From Candidatus Aminicenantes bacterium UBA6072 (GTDB lineage Bacteria; Acidobacteriota; Aminicenantia; UBA2199), in assembly GCA_002436105.1 (NCBI GenBank), contig DIXU01000009.1, positions 62,001-126,000 of the forward strand: a stretch of 64,000 bases of DNA, written 5' to 3'. This document shows, piece by piece, positions 1 to 8,835 of the stretch. Within the stretch, counting starts at the first letter, position 1. Each line of letters begins with the position of its first letter. The notes under the pieces were generated by a model. It did no database searches. It was not told where the DNA came from and worked only from the letters and a program-made list of their open reading frames with translations. The position numbers and the translations under genes are program-made.

Positions 1-645
1 GCCGATGAGCTTGAAGCGGACGACTCCCTCGCTGTCGAGGAGGAAGACCGCGGGAATGTTCTGGTCGCCCTTGCCGCCGCTCCATTCCTCGCGGAAGAGG
101 TCGAGCCCCCGGGAAAACTCCCGCTTCTCGTCCAGGAGGATCGGGAAGGGCATGGGGACGGCCCCGGCCGCGAAGGCGTACTGCTTCGGATAGGCCTGAC
201 GCGCGATCTCCATCCAGCGCTTGACCTGCTCGTTCTTCAGGTCCTCTTGCTTGGGGTTCTTCCATTCCTCGACCGCCGCCAGCATCGCCGGAACGCGTGA
301 GATCCAGCTGCGGGTCACCTCGGCCGAAAAGGGAAAGACGACCAGCACGTCCAGGTTGAATTTCTCCCGCCACTTGCCCGCCTGGCAGCGGTCGGCCAGC
401 TCGGCGTACTGGTAGCCGCAGATCGAGCAGTCGCCGTCGACGGCGTAGAAGACGCGCGGAAAGACGAGTAGCACGTTGCGGCCCTTCAGCGCCGAGAGTT
501 TCACCGTCTTGCCGTCGAGGGCCGGCAGCTCGAAATCGGACATGGGCTGCCCGAGGTAAGCCTTCCTGATCGCCGGGGCCTGGGCGGCCAGCAGGCCGGA
601 CAAGACCAGCAGCGCGAGCACCGTTCTAAAAAAACTGTCTTTCAT
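1..645 (-). CDS. Secreted thioredoxin-fold (AhpC/TSA-like) protein, partial
   Basis: The gene runs off the left edge of the window; 215 codons are visible and the C-terminus is missing. The start is ATG at 645, preceded by GGAGG on the minus strand. Residues 1-21 form a signal peptide ending near AAQA. A stretch around residues 33-60 (MSDFELPALDGKTVKLS) is the typical N-terminal strand of peroxiredoxin/TlpA-like proteins. The motif DCSICGYQ occupies the position of the redox centre, so a CxxC-type dithiol (Cys-Ser-Ile-Cys) is likely. Later the chain has a strand ending FLLDSEGVVRFKLIG, as in thioredoxin-like proteins. It is probably a periplasmic thiol oxidoreductase or peroxidase; the substrate is unknown. 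Confidence 0.75.
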   Translation of the reverse strand, partial: MKDSFFRTVLALLVLSGLLAAQAPAIRKAYLGQPMSDFELPALDGKTVKLSALKGRNVLLVFPRVFYAVDGDCSICGYQYAELADRCQAGKWREKFNLDVLVVFPFSAEVTRSWISRVPAMLAAVEEWKNPKQEDLKNEQVKRWMEIARQAYPKQYAFAAGAVPMPFPILLDEKREFSRGLDLFREEWSGGKGDQNIPAVFLLDSEGVVRFKLIG

Positions 646-1233
646 GCTACCTCCAATTAATCTTGCCTTAGAAATGTCTCGAAACAATTTATATTTCCTC
701 GCGGCAAATAAAACAAGATTTTTATTTTATTTTAATATTATTCATTTTTCTGAATTCCACTGCCAAAGCCCCGCTACGAACCCCGGCCGCCTTCGCCGCC
801 GAACTTGTCCGCCAGGGATCGAGCGCCGGGCGGCAGAAGTTGCCATGGATGCCGTTCGCCATCGCCATATCCGCAACCCGACGCGCCGCATCGGGATCAG
901 GCTTCCCCAGGACGGAAATAGGGCAGATCTAGAACAAACCGGCTGATCATTGATTTTTTCGCAAACAAAGCCTTCATTTCAAGACATTGCACTCAAGTCC
1001 ACTTGGTTTTTTTGAAATTCGCCAGTTAATTTTGTGTGTGTTTCGCCCTAATGAATTGGAAAAAGCGCATGTTTTTTCAGAAATCCTCATGCTTGTTATC
1101 TCGCGCCGAAACAGCAATGCCGGAACGCTCTCACTATCCAAGGCCATGGCCCAAAGGCAAAATAAATTTGCACGGTCCTCGAATAGCCTTCAATAAGGTC
1201 TTGTCCGGATATTCGCTAGGCCCAGGCTCCGGA
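646..1233. other. Intergenic region with a possible coding remnant
   Basis: About 590 bases without a convincing gene. The part near 646-760 is AT-rich and holds the promoter of the left gene. A GC-rich pocket (about 745-930) has an open minus-strand frame of about 65 codons with codon use like the neighbours (it reads GKPDPDAARRVADMAM and later WRTSSAAKAAGVRSG). It has no start or ribosome-binding site and is preceded by a stop. It may be a decayed gene fragment, with low certainty. The rest (950-1230) is lower in GC and featureless apart from the end of the next gene. Confidence 0.35.
688..716 (-). promoter_or_regulatory. Predicted sigma-70 promoter for the thioredoxin-fold gene
   Basis: On the minus strand, TTGTTT (716-711) is followed after 17 bases by TATAAA (693-688). 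This leaves a leader of about 40 bases containing GGAGG before the ATG at 645. Seen in sequence; activity is inferred. Confidence 0.5.
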
Positions 1234-4200
1234 TTATCCTTCCCAGCCGCTCAGCCGAGCCAGCAGCCACCAGGCGGCAGCTCCCTGGCTGGCCAGGTTC
1301 CCCTGGCTCTGCATTCCCTGGCTCATGCGCTTGGCCGGGTGGCGGACCGGCACTTCGTTCACCAGCTGCTGCTCGCCGCCCGACCAGCTCTCGATGTCGG
1401 CCGCGTCGAGCAGGATCCCCCTGTTCAACAGCATCGACTCCCGCACCTGGCGGTTGAACTTGGCCAGGATATCGTTCGGCTCGTCCATGCCAACGGTGGC
1501 GCAGACCAATTTTATTCGAGGGAGGCGGATCGCCAGTTCATTCAGGGCTGACAAGTAGCTCTCGGCGTTCAGCCTGTTGGCCAGCAGCGCCCCCTCGTCG
1601 GGGCAGATCACCGCCACCGTGGCCTGGCTCTCCAGTATGGCCTTCTCCAGGGCCCAGCGCCACTCCATCACATCGAGCGCCGCACCCTGCGGCAGCCAGA
1701 TCCCTTCATTCACCGCCAGCCCCATAGCGGTGGCCGTTTGCGCAATCGCCAGCCGGACGTCACTGTTCCCCAGCAGCCTCAGCCCAAGGGTGACCGGATC
1801 ATTGCCCAGGGCGCTGAGCACCAGCAGCTTGTGCCGACTGGCCTGCTCCAGCCACTCGCCGGGGATGGCGTCCAACGCCGTATGTTGGTGGTTGACGATC
1901 AACGCTTCGTTTTCGATCAGCGTCAGCGGGCCGTCGCTGAAGTCCTCCTGCGATCCGTCGCCGGCCAACAGGCGGATGGAGTACAGGATGCCGGCCGGCG
2001 CCGTGCCGGCCTGGTGGCTGCCCACGGTCCAGGCGTAGCTGCCCGCAGAAGCCGGCACGCTGCCCACGATCTGCCCGATCTTGGCCGCCTTCTGGAACAG
2101 GATCAGGCGCACGGTGCCGGCGTAGCCGTTGGCGTTCCAGGTGATGTTCTGGGTCGTGCCCAGCTCCCAGCTCTCGCCGCCGTTGGGCGAGGTCATCTCC
2201 AATTGCGCCGGCTCGATCAGCCCCAGCCGGTAGTCGCTGGGATCGACGATGGTGTTGTCGGTGCTGCGCAGGTACAGGCGGTAATCAGAGCCCTCGGGCG
2301 CCATGCCGCTGTCGAGGGTCTGGCCCACGGTCCAGGCGTAGGAGCCGGCCGCTGCCGGGATATTGGCAGCGATGTTACCAAAGCGGACGCCGTTCTTGAA
2401 CAGCACCAGGCGCACCGTTCCCGTGTAGTTGACCGCGTTCCAGGTGATGGCCTTGGTCGTGCCCAGGGTCCAGTGCTCCCAGCCGTTGGGCGTGGTGAGC
2501 TGCAGGGAGGGGGCCAATGCCGCCACGTAATCCTGGCTGGTCTGGTCGGAAGCAATATTGGCATAGGTGCGGCTGGCCGGGGTGAAGGCGTAGCCGGCCA
2601 GGGTGGGGGTGACGGTGCCCGACCAGTCGTAGTCGACCGAGGAGGTGTAGAACCCTGAGCCGTTGGTGGCCGGGTTGCCCGGCAGGCCGCTCATCACCAC
2701 GCCGGCCAGGGGCGAGCTGTCAATCAGGATGGTGCCGGAGACGGTAAGGGAACTGAGGGTGAAGTTGGCGGTAACGGTCATGTCGGAGGTGACATTGGCG
2801 ATGGTCAGGGGGTTGGCCGTATCCGTATGATCACCGGTCCAGTTGACAAAATGATAGCCGGTCTCGGGAACGGCCGTGACCGAAGTGCAGCTGGAGTCGT
2901 GCTCGACCACTTGAATCGTGGTGCCGCTCAGCGTGCCGCCGCTGCCGGCAATGAAGGTGACCGTGTAAACGGGGATGGTCGTTGTCGTGGCTTCGGCGCT
3001 GTATTCGCTGTCGACAATGTTTTTATTGTAGTCATTAGCGTCGGTGCGGGTTTGGATCATAAAGTAGTAGGGAGTGCCCGGATTCAGGCCGGTCACAGGC
3101 ATGGAGGTGACGGTCTTGTCGGCCGTCTGCTGGAAGAGCATGTAAGGTCCGCCGGAGGCTGTTCCGACAAATACGCGGTACCCGCCTGTCGCCCCGGTGT
3201 AAGGGATAGCATCCCAGGTCAGGTTGACGGTGGTGGAATTGACCGGCGTCGCTGCCACGTTGCCGGGCGCGATGGTCTGGGTTGCGGCCCAGTCAGGATC
3301 CTTCAATTCCAGGAATGTGATTAGATCGGAGTCATTTGAAAACAGGGCATTGTGTCTGATATTTGCATCTTCCAAATTCACGAGATTGACAACTTCGATC
3401 GGAATGCTTCCAGAAAAGCGGTTGCTACCAAGTTCCAAAGAAGTCAATTCAACCAGATTGCCGAGTTGGGACGGGATCGCTCCCGAAAATTGGTTATAGC
3501 TGAGTCCCAGATAGACCAGTTTCGTGAGATTCCCGATTCCGATCGGAATACTTCCAGATAGCTGATTATTGTACAAAAACAGCCATTCAAGATCGATCAG
3601 ACTGCCAATCTGAGCGGGAATTTCCCCTGAGAGCAGATTGCTTCTAAGGTCAAGTTGGCGCAAGCCGGTTATGTTTGTGATTTCAAAGGGAATATTTCCA
3701 GTGAGTTGGTTGTAGCCAAGAAATAGACGATCGAGATTTGTCAAATTGCCAATTTCTGCGGGAATATTTCCCGTTAGTTGATTCTGCTCTATCGAAAGCC
3801 CTGCAAGGCTGGTCAGATTTCCAATCTCAATTGGAATGCTTCCAACGAATTGATTGTCAGACAAATTGATGATCCAAAGATTCGACATATCCCCAATCTC
3901 ACCTGGAATGTTCCCGGAAAGGGCATTCATTCCCAGGATGAATTCGCTCACGCTGGTCAAATTCCCGATTTGAGTCGGCAAAACTCCCGTCAGGTTATTG
4001 TTGAATAAGGTGATCTTCTTGGCATGGCTATTCTCGACTGTGATCCCAAACCACATCCCCTCTGTCCCCGGCATGGAAAACCCGTCGGTATGCAGGGGGG
4101 GCGACTTCCAGCCGGAGTTGTCTGTCCAGCCGTCGCCGTTGGTCGAGTTGTAGAGAGCAATCAGGGCCTCGCGCTCCAGTGTTGGGAGAGCCGAAGTCGA

Positions 4201-5928
4201 AACCGCGGCATAGTCCTGGCCCATGGCATTGTCGGTAACATTCGCGTAGTCCGCATGATCCGGGGTGAACGCGTAGCCGTCCAGGGTCGGAGTCGCCGTT
4301 CCCGTAAATCCGTAGTTAACCGTGGCGCTGTAGTTGCCCGAGGCATCGGTCAGTGGATCTCCGGGCAATCCGGACAGGGTCACGCCCGCCAATGCGAGAC
4401 CGTATGCGCTCACCGTGCCGGAGATGGAGTAGGTCAGCGGTGCCGCCGCATAGTCTTGGGCCGTGCGGCTGAAGGAAACCGAAGTGTAGGTTCGCGTTGC
4501 CGGGGCAAAGACATGGCCGGCCAGGGTCGGAGTAACGGTCCCTGACCAGCCAAAGAACACGTCGGCGCTATAGTATCCCGATTCATCGGTGACCGGGTTG
4601 CCGGGCAGGCCATTGAGCACGACCCCGGCCAGCGCCGAAGCGCCGGAAGTAACGGTGCCCGATATGGAATATGAGGGAAGCAGGACAGCCGAATAATCCT
4701 GGGCGTCGTGGTCGGCCGTGACGGCGCTGTAGACCCGGTTGCCCGGGCTGAAGGCGTAACCGGTCAAAGTCGGCGTGACCATTCCCGACCAGCCGTTATT
4801 CACTATTGCGGTATAGTTCCCGGAGGAGTCGGAGGCAGGATTGCCGGGCAATCCGTTCATCACCACTCCGGCCAAAAAGGAACCGCTGCAGGTGAGGGTG
4901 CCGGAGATCGTTGGCAGCGGCATGATTTTTGCATATTGAACATCGTTCAGAACATTTCCATCGCTATCGTTCCCGCCCATCACATAAAGATAGCCATTGC
5001 TCGCGACACTCGCATGACTGTGCCGGGCGGCACTGAGCGATGTCAGCTCTTGCCAGGTCCCCAGACTTCCATCCGCGTTGACTTCCGCATATTTCACGTC
5101 TTCCAGCACTCCGCTGGGAATATTCAGCCCCCCAGTCAGGATCAGGTGACCGTCATGCTCTGCGAGGCCATGAGCTACCAAGGACGGGTTGAGCGTTGTT
5201 GAATTTTGCCAACTATCCAGGCTGCCATTTGCGTTTATCGCAGTGTATTTCACGTCACCCAGGGTATAATAGCTGCCGTTCCATCCACTTCCCCCCAGAG
5301 TGTAGATGCGCCCAGCGCAGGCCACGCTCGTATTTCCATATCGCGCAGGGCTGAAGGATGTCGTGCTCTGCCAGGCTCCGAGGCTTCCATCCGCATTGAT
5401 GGGCGCGTATTGAACATCGGTCAAGGGGGAGGCGGCACTGTAGTAAAAGCCTTGAATCACATAGAGATATCCATTATAGGCCACGCTTGAAAACGCAAGA
5501 CGGCCCGGGCTGAAGCTGGTCGCATACTGCCAGGCGCCAAGGCTTCCATCCGCATTGATCGGTGCGTATTGAACATCGTTGAGCACTCCGCCACCGGTGG
5601 GTGCCCCCCCCAGCACATAAAGATATCCGTTATACGCCACACTGGCATGACTTCTTCGACCCGTATTGAATGATGTGGTGCTCTGCCAGGCACCCAGACT
5701 TCCATCGGCATTGATCGGCGCGAACTGGACATCGTTGAAGCGAGTCACATCATCCGCAGTGCCACCCAGCACATAGAGGTATCCATTGTAGGCCACTCCG
5801 GAATGAGAGCCCCGAGGAATTGCAAAAGAAGTCGTTGTATTCCAGGCCGCCAACTCGATTGGAGCCTGCGCCCGGATTGTTTGAGTCAGAAGCAATAGCA
5901 AGAAAAATGCACCGGCCATCCTTTTCAT
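1234..5928 (-). CDS. Giant secreted mosaic protein: Kelch, carboxypeptidase-regulatory, LRR, FN3 and C-terminal domains
   Basis: 1564 residues. The start at 5928 is chosen over the upstream ATG at 5958 because AGGAGA lies just before it and a signal peptide (MKRMAGAFFLLLLLTQ) begins there. Approximate domain order: six Kelch-like repeats with NGYLYVLGG cores (26-333); three carboxypeptidase-regulatory-like repeats with GLPGNP (339-576); about nine plant-kinase-style leucine-rich repeats with NxLxGxIPxxIGNL (576-880); FN3 (880-986); InlB-B-like repeat (986-1063); a fourth carboxypeptidase-like repeat (1066-1139); two Kre9/KNH-like domains starting TTPNG and TSPNG (1143-1340); and an unrecognised C-terminal domain (1341-1564) beginning HQHTALDAIPGEW. 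No LPxTG or other sorting tail was found. It is likely a cell-surface or secreted adhesin or binding protein; the ligand is unknown. The LRR part is visibly lower in GC than its surroundings. Confidence 0.8.
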   Translation of the reverse strand: MKRMAGAFFLLLLLTQTIRAQAPIELAAWNTTTSFAIPRGSHSGVAYNGYLYVLGGTADDVTRFNDVQFAPINADGSLGAWQSTTSFNTGRRSHASVAYNGYLYVLGGAPTGGGVLNDVQYAPINADGSLGAWQYATSFSPGRLAFSSVAYNGYLYVIQGFYYSAASPLTDVQYAPINADGSLGAWQSTTSFSPARYGNTSVACAGRIYTLGGSGWNGSYYTLGDVKYTAINANGSLDSWQNSTTLNPSLVAHGLAEHDGHLILTGGLNIPSGVLEDVKYAEVNADGSLGTWQELTSLSAARHSHASVASNGYLYVMGGNDSDGNVLNDVQYAKIMPLPTISGTLTCSGSFLAGVVMNGLPGNPASDSSGNYTAIVNNGWSGMVTPTLTGYAFSPGNRVYSAVTADHDAQDYSAVLLPSYSISGTVTSGASALAGVVLNGLPGNPVTDESGYYSADVFFGWSGTVTPTLAGHVFAPATRTYTSVSFSRTAQDYAAAPLTYSISGTVSAYGLALAGVTLSGLPGDPLTDASGNYSATVNYGFTGTATPTLDGYAFTPDHADYANVTDNAMGQDYAAVSTSALPTLEREALIALYNSTNGDGWTDNSGWKSPPLHTDGFSMPGTEGMWFGITVENSHAKKITLFNNNLTGVLPTQIGNLTSVSEFILGMNALSGNIPGEIGDMSNLWIINLSDNQFVGSIPIEIGNLTSLAGLSIEQNQLTGNIPAEIGNLTNLDRLFLGYNQLTGNIPFEITNITGLRQLDLRSNLLSGEIPAQIGSLIDLEWLFLYNNQLSGSIPIGIGNLTKLVYLGLSYNQFSGAIPSQLGNLVELTSLELGSNRFSGSIPIEVVNLVNLEDANIRHNALFSNDSDLITFLELKDPDWAATQTIAPGNVAATPVNSTTVNLTWDAIPYTGATGGYRVFVGTASGGPYMLFQQTADKTVTSMPVTGLNPGTPYYFMIQTRTDANDYNKNIVDSEYSAEATTTTIPVYTVTFIAGSGGTLSGTTIQVVEHDSSCTSVTAVPETGYHFVNWTGDHTDTANPLTIANVTSDMTVTANFTLSSLTVSGTILIDSSPLAGVVMSGLPGNPATNGSGFYTSSVDYDWSGTVTPTLAGYAFTPASRTYANIASDQTSQDYVAALAPSLQLTTPNGWEHWTLGTTKAITWNAVNYTGTVRLVLFKNGVRFGNIAANIPAAAGSYAWTVGQTLDSGMAPEGSDYRLYLRSTDNTIVDPSDYRLGLIEPAQLEMTSPNGGESWELGTTQNITWNANGYAGTVRLILFQKAAKIGQIVGSVPASAGSYAWTVGSHQAGTAPAGILYSIRLLAGDGSQEDFSDGPLTLIENEALIVNHQHTALDAIPGEWLEQASRHKLLVLSALGNDPVTLGLRLLGNSDVRLAIAQTATAMGLAVNEGIWLPQGAALDVMEWRWALEKAILESQATVAVICPDEGALLANRLNAESYLSALNELAIRLPRIKLVCATVGMDEPNDILAKFNRQVRESMLLNRGILLDAADIESWSGGEQQLVNEVPVRHPAKRMSQGMQSQGNLASQGAAAWWLLARLSGWEG

Positions 5929-6237
5929 TTTGTATCTCCTGTGAATCCAATCGGCCAATCACTACAATCCATTGCCTCGGCAACGGACTCAATAGAGGAA
6001 GTGGAAAGAAAAAAGCGCTTGATTGCTTCGCTGTTCAAGGTTTTTTCGGCAAAATCCGGACAATGAAGAGGTCCCCTGAATTGGCTCCTCCATTGAACTG
6101 GATAAATATTAAAAATACCTTCTCCTTGTGATGACGCCCCAAAATGTGAAGGAACATTAAACAGAACTGAAGCTCAAATGTCAATACAGGTGCTTACATG
6201 GAACAATCGGGGAAAAAGAGCCTACGTGACATCGTGA

Positions 6238-6259
6238 CCGGCTTCCGAACGGAAGCCGG
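6238..6259. repeat. Perfect 10-bp inverted repeat in the 5929-6457 gap
   Basis: CCGGCTTCCG and its exact reverse complement are separated by only AA. This gives a strong hairpin 198 bases beyond the stop of the minus-strand barrel gene. No T-run follows on either strand, so it is a weak candidate as an intrinsic terminator. It may be a protein-binding palindrome. Otherwise the gap of about 530 bases holds only the low-complexity tract at 6303-6361. Confidence 0.5.
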
Positions 6260-6302
6260 GACAGTCCGTGCAAATTTGGAAATTTCGCGCCAAAGGAAGG
6301 AA

Positions 6303-6361
6303 TTGCCTCCTTTTGCCTTTTATCCCCTAATCGCCTATCGCCTCCAGCCTATTGCCTTTCC
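6303..6361. repeat. Degenerate short tandem repeat (TNGCCT-like units)
   Basis: Reads as imperfect copies of TTGCCT / TCGCCTA / TTGCCTT spaced 6-10 bases apart, including CGCCTATCGCC. It lies between two minus-strand genes and has no coding pattern. It is one of several unrelated intergenic micro-repeat tracts in this window. Confidence 0.6.
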
Positions 6362-6457
6362 ATCCGCTGAGTGCCTTCCATACACCCATGCATTCCTGCA
6401 TCCATGCTGTTGTCTTTTCCTGCACTGTCATCCGACCACTGCCAGCCCAGTTCATTC

Positions 6458-8695
6458 CTACATCTGCCACGAATAACTGACCTTCATGAAGAGGGTCCGG
6501 TCGCTGCGGGTCAGCGGGAACTCGCGCGTTCCCAGCGCGTTGTCGGAGTAGCCGAGGAAAAAGACGGTGCGCGGGTTGAGCTTGTAGGAGAAGAGCAGCT
6601 GGCTGAAGAAGCGCTGAACCTCGGGCTCGACCGGAAACGCGTAATTGGCCGCGTTGTAGCGGTAGTCGACGTACTGGACGATGGCGCGGAAAAACGCGCG
6701 CAGGTTCAGGTGGAAGATGGCGCTGCCCTGGGTGATGTGGGCCGTGTAGAGCTCCGCGCCGCCGACCCTCATGCGCTCGTAGTTGTGGTCGACCTGGAAA
6801 GCCAGGCGTCGGCCGGCCTTGACCATGACCGCCGGATTTACTCCGATGCGCGAGCCCAGGCGGGCGTTGGCGTAGTCGATGCTGTCGCCTGCCTCGGCGT
6901 TCACGCCCAGCCACAGCACCGAGAGCGGCTGCATCTCCAGGTGGGCCTCGCCGGCCCAGCCCTCGAAGGTGCGGCCGCGGAAGCTCTCGCGGCCGTGGGC
7001 GGCTCCCAGGTAGAGGAAAGACTGCAGGTCTCCGCTCAGGAAGAAATCGATCCCCTGGGTGCGGTAGAGGAAGCCGCCGTCATGGTCCTCGGCGTAGGAG
7101 AAATCGTAGCCCAGCTCGATCCGCGACCACCAGCCCCGGTTGCGCAGCCAGCTGTACTCGATCCCGGCCTCGGCCTCGCGGTAGCCGACTTTGGGCATGA
7201 AGCCCAGGTCGGCGCGGAACTCGGGTCCCACATCGTCGTACTCAAGGTACCAGGTGAGATTGCGCGTCTGGTGGACGTACTGGGCGCCGAAGGCCGTGTC
7301 GGCCAGCGTGCCCAGGGGCTGGTTGTGGCCGAGGGCGACATCGTCGGGGTAGGCGGTGGCAGAGCCGAGAAACTGGAAGGTCACCTTGTCGCGGCCGGTG
7401 AAGCGGGCCGCGCCGTCAAAGCCGAAGACGCGGTTGAAATAATCGTCGCCGCTGCGGTTGGTGAACAGCGCTCCCAGGGTGTAGCGGCTCCCGAAGTCGC
7501 GCTTGGTGCGCAGGACGAGGGCCGAAGAGACGCGGTCGAGGGAGGCGGCGTCCGAGCCCTGGCTGCCCGGGAAAATGAGGTTGGTCAGATCGTCCTGGAC
7601 GAAGTAGGCGCCAATGGTGTTGGCCCCCTCCTTTCCCGACAGCTTCAGCCCCCAGCGCGGATCGCGCAGCGTGCGGGTGTAGATGGCCCGGAACGGCGTA
7701 CTGAAGAAGTCGGCCCCTTCGGTAAAGAAAGGGCGCTTCTCCTGGTAGTAGAGGGCGAAGGGCTGGTTGACGTCCAACTGGCGGGCGTCGGCCTCGACCT
7801 GCGAGAAGTCGGGATTGGCCGTGCCGTTGAAGGTCAGGTTGGAGGTGACCCCCCACTTGACGGTCAGGCCGGGATCGAGGTTTTGGGAAACGCCGGCGAA
7901 ACCGCCGCCGGGCATGGATTCGCGGCCGTCGGTCTTGGCGCCGGTCAGGGTGGGGACGATCTCGATGCTCTTGCCGGGGCGAATGCCGGCGAATCCCCTG
8001 ATCTTCATGAACTGACATTGGTAGGAGTTGTTGTTGCGGTCGATCGGCACCAGCCCCAGGCGGCGGCGCTGCGAGCGCGGGTACCAGCGCGAGATGTCCA
8101 GCCCCCACACCTGCGGCCCGGCGCTGCGCTGGAACTGCAGCGAGGAGAAGGGGATGGCCATCTCGATGGTGTAGCCCCGCTCGTGGATGCGCCCCGCCGA
8201 CGCCCATATGGCGTCCCAGGATCCGTCGCCGCCCGTCGTCTCCAGGCCGTCGCGCTGCACCCCCAGCGGGTTGCAGCCGAAGAAATAGTTGCGCCGCTCG
8301 TCGTTGAACGTGTCGAGGTTGATGTTGATCAGGTCGTCGGCGTCGAAGGAATCGCGCTCGGCGAAACGGGCGCGGATCTGCTCCGGCTGGGGATCGAAGC
8401 ACTCCAGGCCGAAGTAGATGGCGTCCTTGCCATAGAAAACCCGCACCTCGGTGCGCACCGGGGCGGGGATGTTCTCGCCCGGCTCGGTCTCGACCGGCAG
8501 GTCGAGCAGCAGCGCCTGCTGCCAGGCCGGTTCGTCGAGGCGGCCGTCGACCGAGATCTTTTCCTCGATGCGCGGCACGTCGAGCGGCTGGGGCGAGGGA
8601 GGCTTGGGAGCCTCCTGGGCGCCCAGGCAAGGTTGGACCGCCAGGAACAACGCCAGGCAGGCCAATATTAGTTCAATTTTTTGAATTTTCCCCAT
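6458..8695 (-). CDS. DUF5916 family outer-membrane protein with N-terminal CBM9-like domain
   Basis: 745 residues from the ATG at 8695, which follows AAGGAAG and starts a clean signal peptide (MGKIQKIELILACLALFL). The upstream in-frame ATG at 8764 would give an atypical N-terminus. Residues about 40-230 resemble the carbohydrate-binding family 9 domain typical of DUF5916 proteins (VDGRLDEPAWQ, FYGKDAIYFGLECFD, DDLININLDTF). The remainder alternates short polar and aromatic strands, as in an outer-membrane beta-barrel, and ends in aromatic YSWQM. Such proteins are common in Bacteroidota, Acidobacteriota and Aminicenantes near peptidases or polysaccharide-use genes. The substrate is not known. 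It stands alone, without operon partners. Confidence 0.8.
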   Translation of the reverse strand: MGKIQKIELILACLALFLAVQPCLGAQEAPKPPSPQPLDVPRIEEKISVDGRLDEPAWQQALLLDLPVETEPGENIPAPVRTEVRVFYGKDAIYFGLECFDPQPEQIRARFAERDSFDADDLININLDTFNDERRNYFFGCNPLGVQRDGLETTGGDGSWDAIWASAGRIHERGYTIEMAIPFSSLQFQRSAGPQVWGLDISRWYPRSQRRRLGLVPIDRNNNSYQCQFMKIRGFAGIRPGKSIEIVPTLTGAKTDGRESMPGGGFAGVSQNLDPGLTVKWGVTSNLTFNGTANPDFSQVEADARQLDVNQPFALYYQEKRPFFTEGADFFSTPFRAIYTRTLRDPRWGLKLSGKEGANTIGAYFVQDDLTNLIFPGSQGSDAASLDRVSSALVLRTKRDFGSRYTLGALFTNRSGDDYFNRVFGFDGAARFTGRDKVTFQFLGSATAYPDDVALGHNQPLGTLADTAFGAQYVHQTRNLTWYLEYDDVGPEFRADLGFMPKVGYREAEAGIEYSWLRNRGWWSRIELGYDFSYAEDHDGGFLYRTQGIDFFLSGDLQSFLYLGAAHGRESFRGRTFEGWAGEAHLEMQPLSVLWLGVNAEAGDSIDYANARLGSRIGVNPAVMVKAGRRLAFQVDHNYERMRVGGAELYTAHITQGSAIFHLNLRAFFRAIVQYVDYRYNAANYAFPVEPEVQRFFSQLLFSYKLNPRTVFFLGYSDNALGTREFPLTRSDRTLFMKVSYSWQM

Positions 8696-8779
8696 GGTCT
8701 TCCTTGCCCCTGTCCATGCCATGGTTTTAAATACGTATTCCACCGCCGTTTCGGTTTTTTTCACGCTCTTCCTCTTGCT

Positions 8780-8834
8780 GACATCTAGCGTCTAACTTCT
8801 GTCGTCTGTCGTCTGTCCTCTGTCGTCTTTCTTC
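8780..8834. repeat. Degenerate tandem repeat of CTGTCGT-like heptamers
   Basis: The tract contains GTCGTCTGTCGTCTGTCCTC and variants between the ends of the DUF5916 gene start region and the comEC stop. It is non-coding and imperfect, with units of about seven bases. Confidence 0.65.
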
Positions 8835-8835
8835 T

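Noticed and set aside
745..930. Minus-strand coding fragment of about 65 codons
   Set aside because: Codon pattern is good, but there is no start, no ribosome-binding site and a stop just upstream. I could not name a family, so it is recorded only in the gap description.
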